Under the pieces are notes generated by a model, which did no database searches, was not told the DNA's origin, and saw only the letters and a list, made by a program, of their open reading frames with translations. From Silene conica (Eukaryota; Streptophyta; Magnoliopsida; Caryophyllales; Caryophyllaceae), in the NCBI GenBank assembly GCA_029255685.2, contig CM055319.2, positions 29,607,568 to 29,671,567 on the forward strand: 64,000 nucleotides of DNA, read 5' to 3'. This document shows positions 48,496 to 59,714 of this stretch, piece by piece. The position numbers were made by a program, and so were the translations under genes. Numbering within the stretch: the first letter of the stretch is position 1; every line of letters begins with the position of its first letter.

Positions 48496-48627
48496 CTCCG
48501 CACCGATCACAAGGCCATTAACTCCGCACCGATAACAAGGCCCATTAACTCCGCACCGATCACAACTCCCATTAACTCCGCACCGATCACAACGCCCATT
48601 AACTCCGCACTGTTCACAACTCCCATT
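48496..48627. repeat. 27-bp tandem repeat, five copies, in LTR of H
   Basis: CTCCGCACCGATCACAA-type units start at 48496, 48522, 48549, 48576 and 48603. The first is one base shorter and the last is more diverged. Confidence 0.85.
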
Positions 48628-49099
48628 TCTCATCACCTCATATCGTATCACAGTAATATATAATCAAATAACACAATATTCCAAATCATATGATAATATA
48701 AAATAATCATGCTTAACATCAAACAACCAAGTAATCATCATTATATGCGCAGTAATTCCCCTACCTCAAATAGCAGGAATGCAGATAAGTCCAAGCTTGC
48801 TAAAAATGTTCCACGCGAAACTCGCTACCTAAACACGTATACGTAATGAATTAATAACCTTCCCGAACCCCTTAACAAACCACACTTACTATAAATAAAA
48901 ACCTTCCATAAGTGGAAAGTTTCCAAAAATAGAAACTTTCCAAATATAGAACTTTCCAAATATAGAAACCCCATGACTTAGATAATTTCCCGACTCATAA
49001 ACTTCAACTACACAATAACGAATAATATGGCAGTAACGAACGACGACTATTATTAAAATGGTAGTAATAATAACACTACTAGTAAAATAGCAATAACAA

Positions 49100-49113
49100 T
49101 AATTTTCATCATC

Positions 49114-49161
<48 letters not shown>

Positions 49162-49165
49162 GTAT
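49100..49165. repeat. (TAA)n microsatellite in LTR of H
   Basis: About 20 ATA/TAA trinucleotides in the LTR, in a position comparable to the tract in S1. Confidence 0.9.
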
Positions 49166-50278
49166 TCTTAATAAAGATAAAAGAATAACAAAGTAAAATC
49201 GGAAAAAGACAACGAACCAAACAGCCCTAACAACACCCTTTCACCCCTGACTTCAACCTCCTGCCCTTCCGTGAACCACCACTTCGACCACCAGCGTGCA
49301 CCAGACCCCAGCACCGCCTACCCCCAACTACCACCACGACACCACTCAACCTGTCGACACCCACCGACGGGTCAGGCCAGAGCCCCTAAACCCAAGTCTG
49401 ATCCACGCCTGAGTTGCTGACCACCCGAAACAGACCCAACTCGACACCAATTAACGCCCCTTGCACCACCCAAATCTCCCACCGACAAAACCTCCGACAA
49501 ACCACCTGTAAGACCACGGTGGTGCCACTGCTTAGACTTCCCCCGAGTCGACAGTAGCACCACCCCCATACCACCTTCCTGACTCGACAACACAAAACCT
49601 CCCCTGACTCCTATTATAAACGTGTTGAACAGACCCAGAAACACCACCCTTCGACAACCCCACAACCACCTTAGCCTAGAGACACCACCCCTCACGACAC
49701 AACCAAAACTACCACTAAAACGACGAAGCCAACCAGACTTAAAAACAACCACGCCTTACCCTTCGAAATACAACACATCAGACACATACACGACCCATAA
49801 CGAACAATAGAGGTGTGTCTTACCTGGTTCACGGCTAAAACGACGGTCCTTAGGGTGGTCTGACCTACTGCTGCGAACTTCCCTTCTTATCTCTGATGTG
49901 GCGGCTAAGGATTTGAGGTGATGGCTGTGCAAAAGGTAGGGTAGAATTGTGTAGGCAGCCTCTTATATGACGGCTCTAGAGAGGCTAGAAGAAAGGGTGT
50001 AAAAACACTTAGGGTTTGGGACGTGGGCTCTTGGCCGTGCACACTAAACGAGGCCCACACCTTATATGACCTTGGCTGCCCGGCAGTCATAGGATCAAAC
50101 CCCACCATCGACAAATTACTAACATGTTTTAATAAGTACTTATCGGATGCTAAAACATGCTTACGCGCCATCGATTCATAAATTACAAAGGTGAATTATG
50201 CAATAAAATATCTATCGAATGCACAACGCGTTTTAAAACTATCGACACAACAATTATCTAAAAGATCGGGGTATTACA

Positions 50279-50446
50279 GTCTTCCCCCCTTAAAATGAAC
50301 TTCGTCCCGAAGTTCACTCATTCCTGCCTTGCACAGAACTCGATTTAAAAAAGATAAAGGTAAAGGCGAACATGATAAGATACGAAATGTTACATTCCCC
50401 CCCCCCCCCCCCCCCTTAAAGAAGAGTTACGTCCCCGTAACTTACC
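50279..50446 (-). promoter_or_regulatory. Polypurine tract and two hairpin modules of element H, with a C19 run
   Basis: Next to the LTR, CTTCCCCCCTTAAAA (minus: a purine tract) is followed by the hairpin GAACTTCG-TCC-CGAAGTTC (50297-50315). A second module has a run of 19 C (50397-50415), CTTAAAG, then the hairpin AGTTACG-TCCC-CGTAACT (50425-50442). The arrangement matches element C. The run of 19 C may be miscounted in the assembly. Confidence 0.75.
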
Positions 50447-52611
50447 TCAATCAAACAAATGTGGGTAACGCTCCCTCATGGACGCCTCAGGCTCCCATGT
50501 AGCCTCTTCCTGATTATGATTAGTCCACAAAACTTTCACCAAAGCCGTCTCCCCATTACGAGTCTTTCGTACCTTCCAGTCCATAATTTCTTTTGGAATC
50601 TCCGCATAGGACAACTGTTCATCCACCTCAATCACCTCGTGTTGTAGAACATGTGATGGATCACTCACATATTTCCTCAACTGAGACACATGGAATACAT
50701 TATGGACCTTGGATAGGGCTGGAGGTAAAGCTAAACGATATGCCACCTCTCCAACTCTGTCCAAGATCTTAAACGGCCCAATAAATTTCTGACTCAGTTT
50801 GCCACGCTAGCCGAATCTCATCATACCCTTCATTGGAGATACTTTCAGCAGTACTTTCTCTCCCGCCTCGAATGAAATATCGCTCCTCTTTAGATCTGCA
50901 TAGCTCTTTTGCCTATCCTGGGCGGCCCTCATCTTCTGTCGAATAACCTGAACCTGCTCCACCATCTCCTGGATCATATCTGGCCCTAGAGTCACAACAT
51001 CGGCTCAATCATCCCAACACACAGGGCTCCGACACTTCCTCCCATACAAAGCCTCAAAAGGGGCCATCCCTCTACTGGCATGGTAATTGTTGTTATACAA
51101 AAATTCTATCAAACCCAGTCGATCCTCCCAAGAGCCACCTAACTCAAGTACGCATGATCGCAACATATCCTCAAGGGTCTGAATCGTTCTCTCGGTCTGA
51201 CCGTCAGTAGCTGGATGGAAAGCTGTGCTCATCTTCAATTGGGTACCCAAAGCGGCTTGCAACTCCTGCCAAACTCTAGATATGAACCTCGAGTCTCAAT
51301 CTGAAACAATGTCCTTGGGTACGCCATGTAATTTGACCACATTCTGCACATATGACTTAGCCAACTCGGCTTTACTCCAGGTATCTTTCATCGGAATAAA
51401 GTGAGCAGACTTAGTCAAGCGATCCACAATCACCCAAATCATGTTGTTGCCCCTCTGAGTCCGAGGCAACCCCACAATAAAATCCATTGAGATGTTCTCC
51501 CCCTTCCACTCTGGCACATCTAAAGGCTGAACTTTCCCCTGTGGTCTCTTATGCTCCCCTTTCACTCTCTTACATGTCAAACACCTTGACACAAACTCTG
51601 CGACTTCCTTCTTCATATTTGGCCACCAGAACGTCTTCTTAAGATCTTTGTATAACTTATCACCCCCTGGTTTAACGGAATATGGAGTAGCATGAGCTTC
51701 AGTCAGGATTTTCTTCTTTAGCTCCTCAACATCCGGAACACACCATCGCCCACTGAACCTCAACCTACCGTCGGTATGAATACTGAACTTGGATGCAGCC
51801 TCTCCAACCTCACTCTCAACCATTCCGCGCCACTTCTGGATTCTCGCATCACTCTTTTGCAACTCCCGAATCTCCCCATACAACTCAGGCTCCACTGTCA
51901 AGTCACTAAGAGCATCCCCTTTCCAGATCATGAAAATTCCCATCTCTCTTAGTTCGCCATGCAACCTCACTCGCGATCTCGCACAACTCAAAGCATGAAC
52001 GGATTTCCTACTTAGGGCATCAGCTACCACATTTGCCTTCCCTTCGTGGTAGACAATCTGCATATCATAGTCTCCAATCAATTCTATCCACCTCCTCTGT
52101 CTCATGTTCAACTCTCGCTGCGTGTAGATATATTTCAAACTCTTATGATCAGAAAACACCTTAAAAGTGGCTCCATAAAGGTAATGACGCCACAATTTAA
52201 GTGTAAAGACCACCGCTCCCAATTCCAAATCATGAGTCGGATAATTTTCTTCATAGGTCTTCAGTTGGCGAGAAGCATACGCTATCACTCGTCCATTCTG
52301 CATTAGTACACAACCCAATCCATGCTTCGAAGCGTCAGTATAAACTTCAAAATTATCACTCCCTCCTGGCAAAGCAAGGATAGGAGCTGTTGTCAGGCGT
52401 TCCTTAAGGGTCAGGAATGCCTTCTCACAACTCTCATCCCAGATGAAACGGTTCTCCTTCCTCATTAATGACGTCAACGGCTTTGCTATCTTCGAGAAAT
52501 CCTTAACAAACCTCCGATAATAACCAGCCAATCCCAGGAAGCTTCGAATCTCACTCATATTCTTTGGACTTTGCCACTTAGTCACAGCCTCAATCTTACT
52601 AGGGTCGACAG
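50447..52611 (-). pseudogene. Element H pol, second part: RNase H, integrase, chromodomain
   Basis: One frame with three stops. RNase H: '[18 protein letters not shown]', '[20 protein letters not shown]' and '[12 protein letters not shown]'. Integrase: HHCC region '[14 protein letters not shown]', core '[10 protein letters not shown]', then 'KDIVSD' and, after a stop, '[18 protein letters not shown]'. At the C-terminus a chromodomain is recognised by '[19 protein letters not shown]' and '[19 protein letters not shown]'. In chromoviruses this domain targets integration to marked chromatin. The stops near 51294 and 51004 are TGA where relatives have Arg, consistent with CGA to TGA; the third (TAG) is near 50807. 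The frame continues RT on the other side of E. Confidence 0.9.
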
Positions 52612-53887
52612 TGTTGGGAAATGTGTCCTCAACAATAGTGCGATCACATAATTAAATCTCATGACGAGAATACGCAAGGGATGATACGAATTATTAGTCA
52701 ACTGACCAACATTAATCGGTAATGATTGGCTAGCTAGAGTTTGACATTACTGTCGTATGACGGTGATGGTCAGTTGATCCCTTTAGGTCACACCTTAGGA
52801 CAATTCCCTTAATTGATAAAGTGATCAAATGTATACTGATACGATTTGATCATATTCCTTAAACTCGTATATCGAGAAATTAGAGGTTAAATCTTAATGT
52901 AAGATTTATGTTTAAAATTGAAACGTGTCAATTGTTAAACATTAAACGATATTTTATTGTATCGTTGTTAGAATGAATTGGGTTGAAATTAATACAAAGG
53001 TTGTAAATCGTATTGACGATAAATGATCATTTTACATTTGTAATTTCGAATTACTTATTGATTAATAAATATGATTTATTTATGTATAATATTTATATGA
53101 TAAATATTTATATGTTTTAAATGTACTAAAACATATTATATGACATATAGGATATCACACTTTGTATAAATTATACATTTTACAAAGTTGTAAAATGAAA
53201 TCCTTTTGAGGATTAAATGGCCGGTTAAGTGGGGTTGGTTGTGTGGGTAATTAGTGTATTTAACACACTACAATGATTATGTTAGACATAATCCTTGAGT
53301 CCCCCACCTAGAGCCACCCTAAGAGCCTTGAGAAGGGAAGATGTCCCCTTGATTGCTCTTCCCATAGCCGACTACCCCCTTCCCAATTAAGCATGCTTAA
53401 GTTAGTTTATATGATAATTAAGAGGCATGCTCATTATATATATAGGGATATATCATAATCATTCATTCTTCTTTTCTCTTCTCTTGCCTAGCCGAAATAT
53501 ACACAAGTAAGAAGAGATTGTTTAACCTCTAATAGTTATTATAAGATAATAAAATTTATACTAAGAGTAGTATTCAAAATATATTTCTAATAAGAGAGAT
53601 TGGAAATAAATTAAGGAAAAACCGATTCCTAGTCTAGCATACAAAGTTTCGGTTCATTTGGGGCTTGTCTTGGTGCATCCGAAGGAGGTATTCTATATTG
53701 GGTACTCGGAGTATCATCCTTGCAATACTTGGACCGAGTGTAAGAACACGGTTTACTCCTTATTTCCGCATATAGTAGCATGCATAAGATCATAATAAAC
53801 GAGTTTATTATTTTGTTAATTAAAGGTTAATTAAAAGGTTTGTTAGTATGACTAAATTAGTTTATGAGCAACTAGTTAAACCTAACA
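52612..53887 (+). repeat. 5' LTR of element E (1,276 bp)
   Basis: TGTTGGGAAATG ... AACCTAACA. Differs from the 3' LTR by one T missing near 52797, T/C near 52838, A/G near 53680 and T/G near 53712. Confidence 0.95.
53434..53444 (+). promoter_or_regulatory. Probable TATA box in 5' LTR of E
   Basis: TATATATATAG, followed about 40-50 bp later by a TC-rich stretch (CTTCTTTTCTCTTCTC) that may mark the transcription start region. An identical copy in the 3' LTR lies at 60538-60548. Confidence 0.6.
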
Positions 53888-53889
53888 AT

Positions 53890-53901
53890 TGGTATCAGAG
53901 C
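53890..53901 (+). other. Primer binding site of element E
   Basis: TGGTATCAGAGC, 2 nt after the LTR; initiator Met-tRNA type. Confidence 0.93.
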
Positions 53902-56343
53902 AAAAATGGTTGTTTGCATGCTTTCCGTTTCGTTTTTACGGAGTTATTAGGATAACAAAATAAAACTTGATAATTTTTCGTTTTGATATATGATATGCAC
54001 GAAAATAATTTAGCATGATACCTACTGTTTTCTAATATGATTTAGAATGTTTGGAATAATTTTTGCATGAATATTGATCATTGGTATTTTAATTTCGGTT
54101 TTTAATACGTTTTAAAGGTTAAAAATGATTAATTTTGGGAAAAATAGTTAAAATTAACTTCTGGCCGAGATTTTTCAGTATGATATCACATATATTTTCT
54201 ATAATATGAATATGATTTTTCGTAAATTATGGACCTTTAAATCGTGTGATATGAATTTTAATGGTTAAAATGCAATAAGATGAATATAAATGGGTTAAAA
54301 TAGTTATATTATGAATTTGACTATAAAAATTTATGAGGATGTCACATGCAATATTTAAAATTTATGTTGAATTTTCCAGAAATTTATCACAAATATTGCA
54401 ATATTATAGATTTTTAATGTAAAAATCGGGTAATTAGTGACATAATTTCGACTTTAATAGTTTAAGTTGGAATTTGGCCATAAAAATTTAACACGATGTC
54501 ATATATATTATTCCCAGCATGTATAAAATTTTCGAGAATTTTATCTTATTTTATGCTTAAGAAATAATTTTAAGGGTTAAAATCGTAAGATATATGACGT
54601 AAATCGTTAAAATTTGCAAATGTTGTTAAAATGGCCGAAATATGTAACCCACATTAGTCATATATGATATGTTCATCTTGGAAATTATCTTGGGTGCCTA
54701 AAGTTTCAGATTTGATTTGTATTGATTTAATTTTGTTTTGTTAAAAGTAGCATTTAAAATTAAATTAAAAGGAGGCATGCTTTAAAATTTCGGCTATGGG
54801 GCAATGTGCCATTTAATTTTCTGTCCATCTTGTGTTCTTAAAATGTTTTGGAAGGTATAAAAATATTATTAGTATTTAATTTGCATTTATGAAGTTAATT
54901 ATTGAATTTTCCGACTTAAATTGCTCGTTTTATGTGTTATTTTCGAAATAATATTAAAACCGTATAAAATACTAATATTTTAACTTTCTGAAAATTTTAG
55001 GAACATTCTGGATTTTTCAAAATTTGAATTTTGAATTTTCGAAATTTTAATGTCTCTTTTGGATTTTATATTATTTTTCCCGTAAAACCGAGTAATACCG
55101 ATCAATATTAAAATATATTAAGTTAATTCATGTTCAAAGTTTGAGTAAGACTAAATTTTGAATCCTATAAGAGTTGGGATGATTAACTTAAGAATGAAAA
55201 CCGTTTCATTCAAATGCATAGTGTTGTTAAACGTTAAAACACGCGATTCCATAAACCGAGGTTTACGATAACTATTTAAATAAGTGTTTTAAATAGGACG
55301 ATTTGGCTTAGGATTTGCATGTTAATTCATATTTATATAAGCATTGCATATTTTATATTATGAATGTCATGATTTATTTACGTAATTTTGGGAATTATGT
55401 AATTTACTTAGTATGGCCTAGTTTTTAAATCGGTATTTCCCGTAATGTAAGGGGTTACCGATTCGGTTGTAATTTTGTGATCTCGTATCACCCAATTGTA
55501 ATTTTTCTATTTTATAATGTATAAAGTAGACTAGAAAAGTTGTAATATTTGTAAAATCCGGAGTTCCTTGAAGACGGTGCCATTCGGAAAGGAGTTCCGA
55601 TCAAGACGGTGTTTACCTCGAAGTGCGTGCCGCGTGAAGTTCAAGGGACCAAAGGAGTTGGTTTCCGAATTTGTACTTTTATTATTTCTTTTCTAGGAAA
55701 GGCCATACTAGGGTTTATTTATGCTTTTATTTTTGCTTTTTATATGTTTGCATGCATAGCCAAATCGTCATACATCGTATCATGCATGTTTCGACCTAGT
55801 CGACCTAGTCTTTTATTTTATCGATAATTCACCGACTTAGTTCACTTAAACGGAGATAGATAATAATTTGACTAGATCTCTTACATATAAATATTGAGAC
55901 TTAGCCTTACCAAAGAGTATGGACCCATGAATCCCTTCTTCACAAGGACGTAGGCTCGGCTACACCGGGGTACTAAAATTGTCACGTTGGGTAAGTGGGG
56001 TAATAAGATTACACCTTGAAATTTGGTTGATCTCAACGAAAGTATTCGTAACCGTAGTTGCAATAAGTTCGGGCTAAAGATAATTTTGAGAAAATTGTCG
56101 ACCGAGAGTTCTAAGAGTAGAACCGATTAAAGGGTTAATCCACCAAATTATACCGATACGGGTTGAATCGGCTACACCGTGCCCGGATTAGTATGGGTTT
56201 GGGTCTCGGGATTGTTTACTTAATTGGGTAAGAGATCATTAAGTAAATACATAACTAAACTTGTTAAAGTTTCTAGTTTAAAATTGTGAATTTAAAATGA
56301 TGTTTTCCTTTTTATTATTGTAGTTTAATTTTCAACATCGACT
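53902..56343 (+). other. Leader of element E, with tandem repeats at about 54140-54600
   Basis: 2.4 kb, AT-rich, no convincing ORF. Three degenerate ~165-bp units carry an ATAAAAATTTA ... GATGTCA(C/T)AT pattern. The distal part (55560-55760) matches the inverted leader of element A. Confidence 0.75.
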
Positions 56344-57252
56344 ATGGCAACCAACGCTCCACCTCTCACTAACGTATCATGGCTTCGATCCTTTATGGAT
56401 CGTTGCAAACTCGATAAGCATGGTTCCAATTTTAAGGATTGGGATGCGCAATTGCTTTTGGCCGCTCAAGGTGACGATAAGAGTCGTTACCTATCCGAAG
56501 CCGCTCCTCCCGCTCCAACCGCTCGTTCCGCGGTCGGAACTCGTGAGGCCTATGAAGCCTACATGAAAGAGTCCTCCGCTCTTAAAAATGTGCTCATCTT
56601 CTCCATGGAGCCGGATCTCCAAAGGAGTATGATTAAGTTGACCACATCATATGAGATATACACCAAGCTTGCGACCATGTTTTCGCAAACTCCTAGGGTG
56701 ATTCAATATGAGGCGGCTTCCGCCTTCTTTGACATAACAATCAAGGAAGGGCAAAAGATAAGCCCTCATGTGCTCAAACTAGTTGAGCTCGCGGAGACTC
56801 TAAAAGCTCAAGATGTTGATGTTCCCGACTCTCTTATCATTGACCGAGTTCTTCACTCGCTCAATAAGGTTAAGGCGTATGCTCAATTCCGGGTGAATTT
56901 TAATATGCGAAACCAAGAGACCTCGTTGGACGAGTTGCATAAGATGCTAGTCCAAGCCGAAAGGGACATGGGACTTCATGAAAGTTCCACCAAGGATGTT
57001 CTAAACATCGAAAAAAAAGGGAAAACGAGCTTCAAGAGAAATGCCTCTAAAGGCAAGGGCAAGAAAACGTTCAAGCCCAAGGCGACCAAAGAAAAGACCT
57101 TTTCGAAAGGCGCTTCGACCTCGTCTTCTAAAGAGCAAGACAAGTGCCATTATTGCACGAGGATCGGTCATTGGAAGAGAAATTGCCCCAAATACTTAAG
57201 CGATCTCAAAAATGGGAAGGCAACCGCCGTAGGTAATAATTCTCGCGTATAA
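56344..57252 (+). CDS. Element E Gag, complete 302-aa ORF
   Basis: The only clearly intact retrotransposon ORF in the window. It starts at the ATG after CATCGACT and reads 'MATNAPPLTNVSWLRSFMD'. A UBN2/Retrotran_gag-type domain follows (residues ~25-215), with 'GSNFKDWDAQL', 'LKNVLIFSMEPDLQRSM', 'AFFDITIKEGQKISPHVLKL' and 'SLIIDRVLHSL'. Next are a Lys-rich basic linker (~225-265) and a CCHC zinc knuckle at 268-281 (CHYCTRIGHWKRNC). The layout matches the gag of element D, though identity is clearly lower. Gag would form the virus-like particle and package the RNA. The frame ends shortly after the knuckle with no protease, unlike D, where gag runs on into pol. Confidence 0.93.
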   Translation: MATNAPPLTNVSWLRSFMDRCKLDKHGSNFKDWDAQLLLAAQGDDKSRYLSEAAPPAPTARSAVGTREAYEAYMKESSALKNVLIFSMEPDLQRSMIKLTTSYEIYTKLATMFSQTPRVIQYEAASAFFDITIKEGQKISPHVLKLVELAETLKAQDVDVPDSLIIDRVLHSLNKVKAYAQFRVNFNMRNQETSLDELHKMLVQAERDMGLHESSTKDVLNIEKKGKTSFKRNASKGKGKKTFKPKATKEKTFSKGASTSSSKEQDKCHYCTRIGHWKRNCPKYLSDLKNGKATAVGNNSRV

Positions 57253-59090
57253 TTCATGTCATTTATCAACTTATGTATAGTGATACAAATGTGTTGATAT
57301 TTCCCCCTTTTTAATTGTTTTAAAGGGCCACCCCGAATAATGATAAGGGCAAGGAGAAGGAAGCTTGAGGTTCCTTACTTGGATGGCTCCGGTAGCATCC
57401 AATTGATCGAAGACTTGAAGAGCTAGGCTCTAATTTTCATATCGTCTTCTTTCATATTTTGCATTTATTTAAGGAACAATTTAATTTTCTTGTAAGACAA
57501 GGATTAAAATCCTAAAACAATGGTTGTAATTTTGGATATTAGTGACTTGGTTTTCAACCCGAGTCACTACTTTTGTTCTTAATCAATGTTTTGATTTCTC
57601 AAATAAATTGCAAGCCTTGTTTAAACATGAATGATAGTAATTTAATATTGATACGATCAAGTATAAGAGAATCAAAGAGTTGATTAAAACGGAGAACTAC
57701 ACCCCATGAGATAGATTCAATCAAAATGAGACTATATCAGTTCATTATAAGATTTTCATTTTAAGTAAAAATGAGAATGTATTCATCACACCAATCAAAC
57801 TTCAAACATTCAGATACATTGGTTAATCGAAATAGCTATCCTTAAACGAATAAAGGTTATTGTTTGAAGGATAGAGTGGGAGAAAATATTTCGCTCGCAA
57901 ACCAATGATGAAAATAAAGGAAGGATCTTAGAGAAGATTCCTTACTTAGGAGTCTTAAGAAGAGCCCTAAATGATTTGAAGAAACTACGGGAGGACACTC
58001 GAAGAAAGGTTCTTTGTGTTCATTGTTTCATAGAGAGGAAACTTGAAACCCCGTATGAAATCAGTAGGAAAACGGTTCCTTAATAAATGATTTTCTAAGT
58101 TTATAAGATAAAAGAGAGGAAATCATTTCAATCCTCTTAATGTAGTTATAAAGAAATTATCATGTCATATTCGTCTCGAGGAAACGAAGACATGATAAGA
58201 GGGTGATGATTGATTGAATGGAAATAGATCACTATGGGGATAGTGATAGTGATAATGATTCGAGTAATAGTTTAACATGCATGAAATGAAAGGTTCATTT
58301 AAGACATCGAGAGAATATTGTTTTTAGTGGGAGCGATATTCAAAAAGAATTTAGACCTACCATTTTGAGAGAATGGGTGATTCTTTAAGAGTAAAGAATA
58401 AGAGGTTCTAAATTCAGAGATATTGTTTTTAGTGGGAGCGATGTTCGATAAGAATTTAAACCTACCATTTAGAGAGAATGGGTGATTCTTTAAGAGTAAA
58501 GAATAAGAGGTTCTAAATTTAAATGAACAATTGATTTATATCATGTGATGATAGAGTTTTAACGGGAAGGTTTATTATATGGATAATAAAAGGTCGCCCA
58601 TTAGAAATCAAATTGACTTGAAATGCTATATATAGCCAAGATGAATGAAAATTATTAAGAATGATGAAATCATAAATAAACTACAATGTAGATTTCAGTA
58701 CATAAGTGACGAAAGGAGTGATGCCCTAATCCCTCCAGTATATCGATACGTCACAAGTTATAAGATAACAGTGGGAGCTTTCCTCCGGAAAGGAAACTCA
58801 AAATCTAGAAAGAGTTCTAGATATGTACTCAAATAGAATCATATTATACGGGATAATATGAGAATAAAGGAGACCAAAAGTTGTAAGTTTTGCTATCATG
58901 AATAAAGGTTATTCGCAAAACACTAATACAAACAGATGATTGTGCATCAAAATGCAATGTAATAGTGTTGACTATTGTTGCATGACAACATCATTTGAGT
59001 TATAATTAACTCAAAGTAAAAGATACCTTGTCAGAATCCAAATGGGTTGTAAGAGACAATTTTGAACCCCATAAGTGAACTGGATTGACT
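57253..59090 (+). other. Non-coding segment of E in place of pol
   Basis: No protease, integrase, RT or RNase H motif is seen in any frame. The longest frame (58645-58836, 63 aa) is unrecognised. A short open stretch after 57327 ('KLEVPYLDGSGSIQLIEDLKS' region) could be a remnant or a spliced tail; evidence is weak. Confidence 0.7.
58315..58524 (+). repeat. 105-bp tandem duplication in element E
   Basis: ATATTGTTTTTAGTGGGAGC starts at 58315 and again at 58420, with the rest of the unit (GAATGGGTGATTCTTTAAG) also repeated. Each unit contains a polypurine-like AGTGGGAGCGAT. Confidence 0.88.
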
Positions 59091-59714
59091 TAGTATAGCC
59101 CCTAGCCGCTTACATGAGGTGACGTCTCAAAGCGACTAGAGTGTGAGGCGATTGATGGCGAGTTCAAGTGCCATAGAGTCATATGAGATGACTAGTCGAT
59201 CACATAGGCAGACTGTAAGAGACACTCTGTCGGGCAATGTGACCGCTTATAGAGTTCTGGAAATTTTATAGCCGGGTCGTGGCGAGAGCTGCTATAGTAT
59301 TCTTGTGAGTCAATTCTTTGACTAAAGACTACTCTCCCAAGATGGTACAGTTTAGGCATAACTTTGATCCATTCTCTACGACTTTTCGTAACAAGAGTCA
59401 AATGGGATTGTTTTGGGTTGTGACTAACTGTGACTAGTCGAAGGAAGTAGTGCGATAGAAATTGTCCACCCCTTGTCAGGGTTGTTCAAATCTCAGGGCC
59501 ACTCGAGGAGAAGTTAACTGGAAATGCGTGGCCACGCTCGGGAGGTATCTATGGTAGATAATCCCGGTCAGACAGTTATTCTCCAGATCGAGGAAACCAC
59601 TCATGATATGATCGAATGCAAGTACGACCTTAGAGAGACATCTTGCATTGAGTGGGAGATTGTAATAGGACAAGAGAATTGGTGACGCACACTTGTCGAG
59701 GACAAGTGGGAGAT
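59091..59714 (+). other. Element E 3' non-coding region and polypurine tract
   Basis: Recognisably related to element D's 25750-26321, so this end was inherited from a D-like ancestor. The polypurine tract AAGTGGGAGA (about 59704-59713) lies between GAGGACA (59698-59704) and TGTCCTC (59727-59733, in U3), a perfect 7-bp inverted repeat. Confidence 0.8.

Larger units (their letters stand above)
48088..50278 (-). repeat. 3' LTR of element H (2,191 bp)
   Basis: Ends GGGGTATTACA at 50278. The outer edge reads TCTAACACCCCC where the 5' LTR has TGTAACACCCC, so the terminal CA of the LTR (own strand) is mutated to GA. It shares the end block and the hairpin CTCGG-TTTC-CCGAG (48154-48167) with elements C and S1. 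ORFs near 49372-49752 are GC-rich by-products. Confidence 0.9.

Noticed and set aside
48496-48627. Regular 27-bp repeats resembling a CRISPR array
   Set aside because: There are no unique spacers; the units are head-to-tail in a plant LTR, and the window is eukaryotic.
49372-49810. GC-rich ORFs in both strands
   Set aside because: They lie in the LTR of element H, in overlapping frames, with no domain or relation to other genes.
50397-50415. Run of 19 C as an assembly gap
   Set aside because: A C-rich box stands at the matching place in element C, so it is a real feature; only its length is doubtful.
53890-53901. tRNA-like match to initiator Met-tRNA
   Set aside because: Only the 12-nt primer binding site is present, with no cloverleaf, so it is not a tRNA gene. 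The same applies at 1938, 19722 and 63966.
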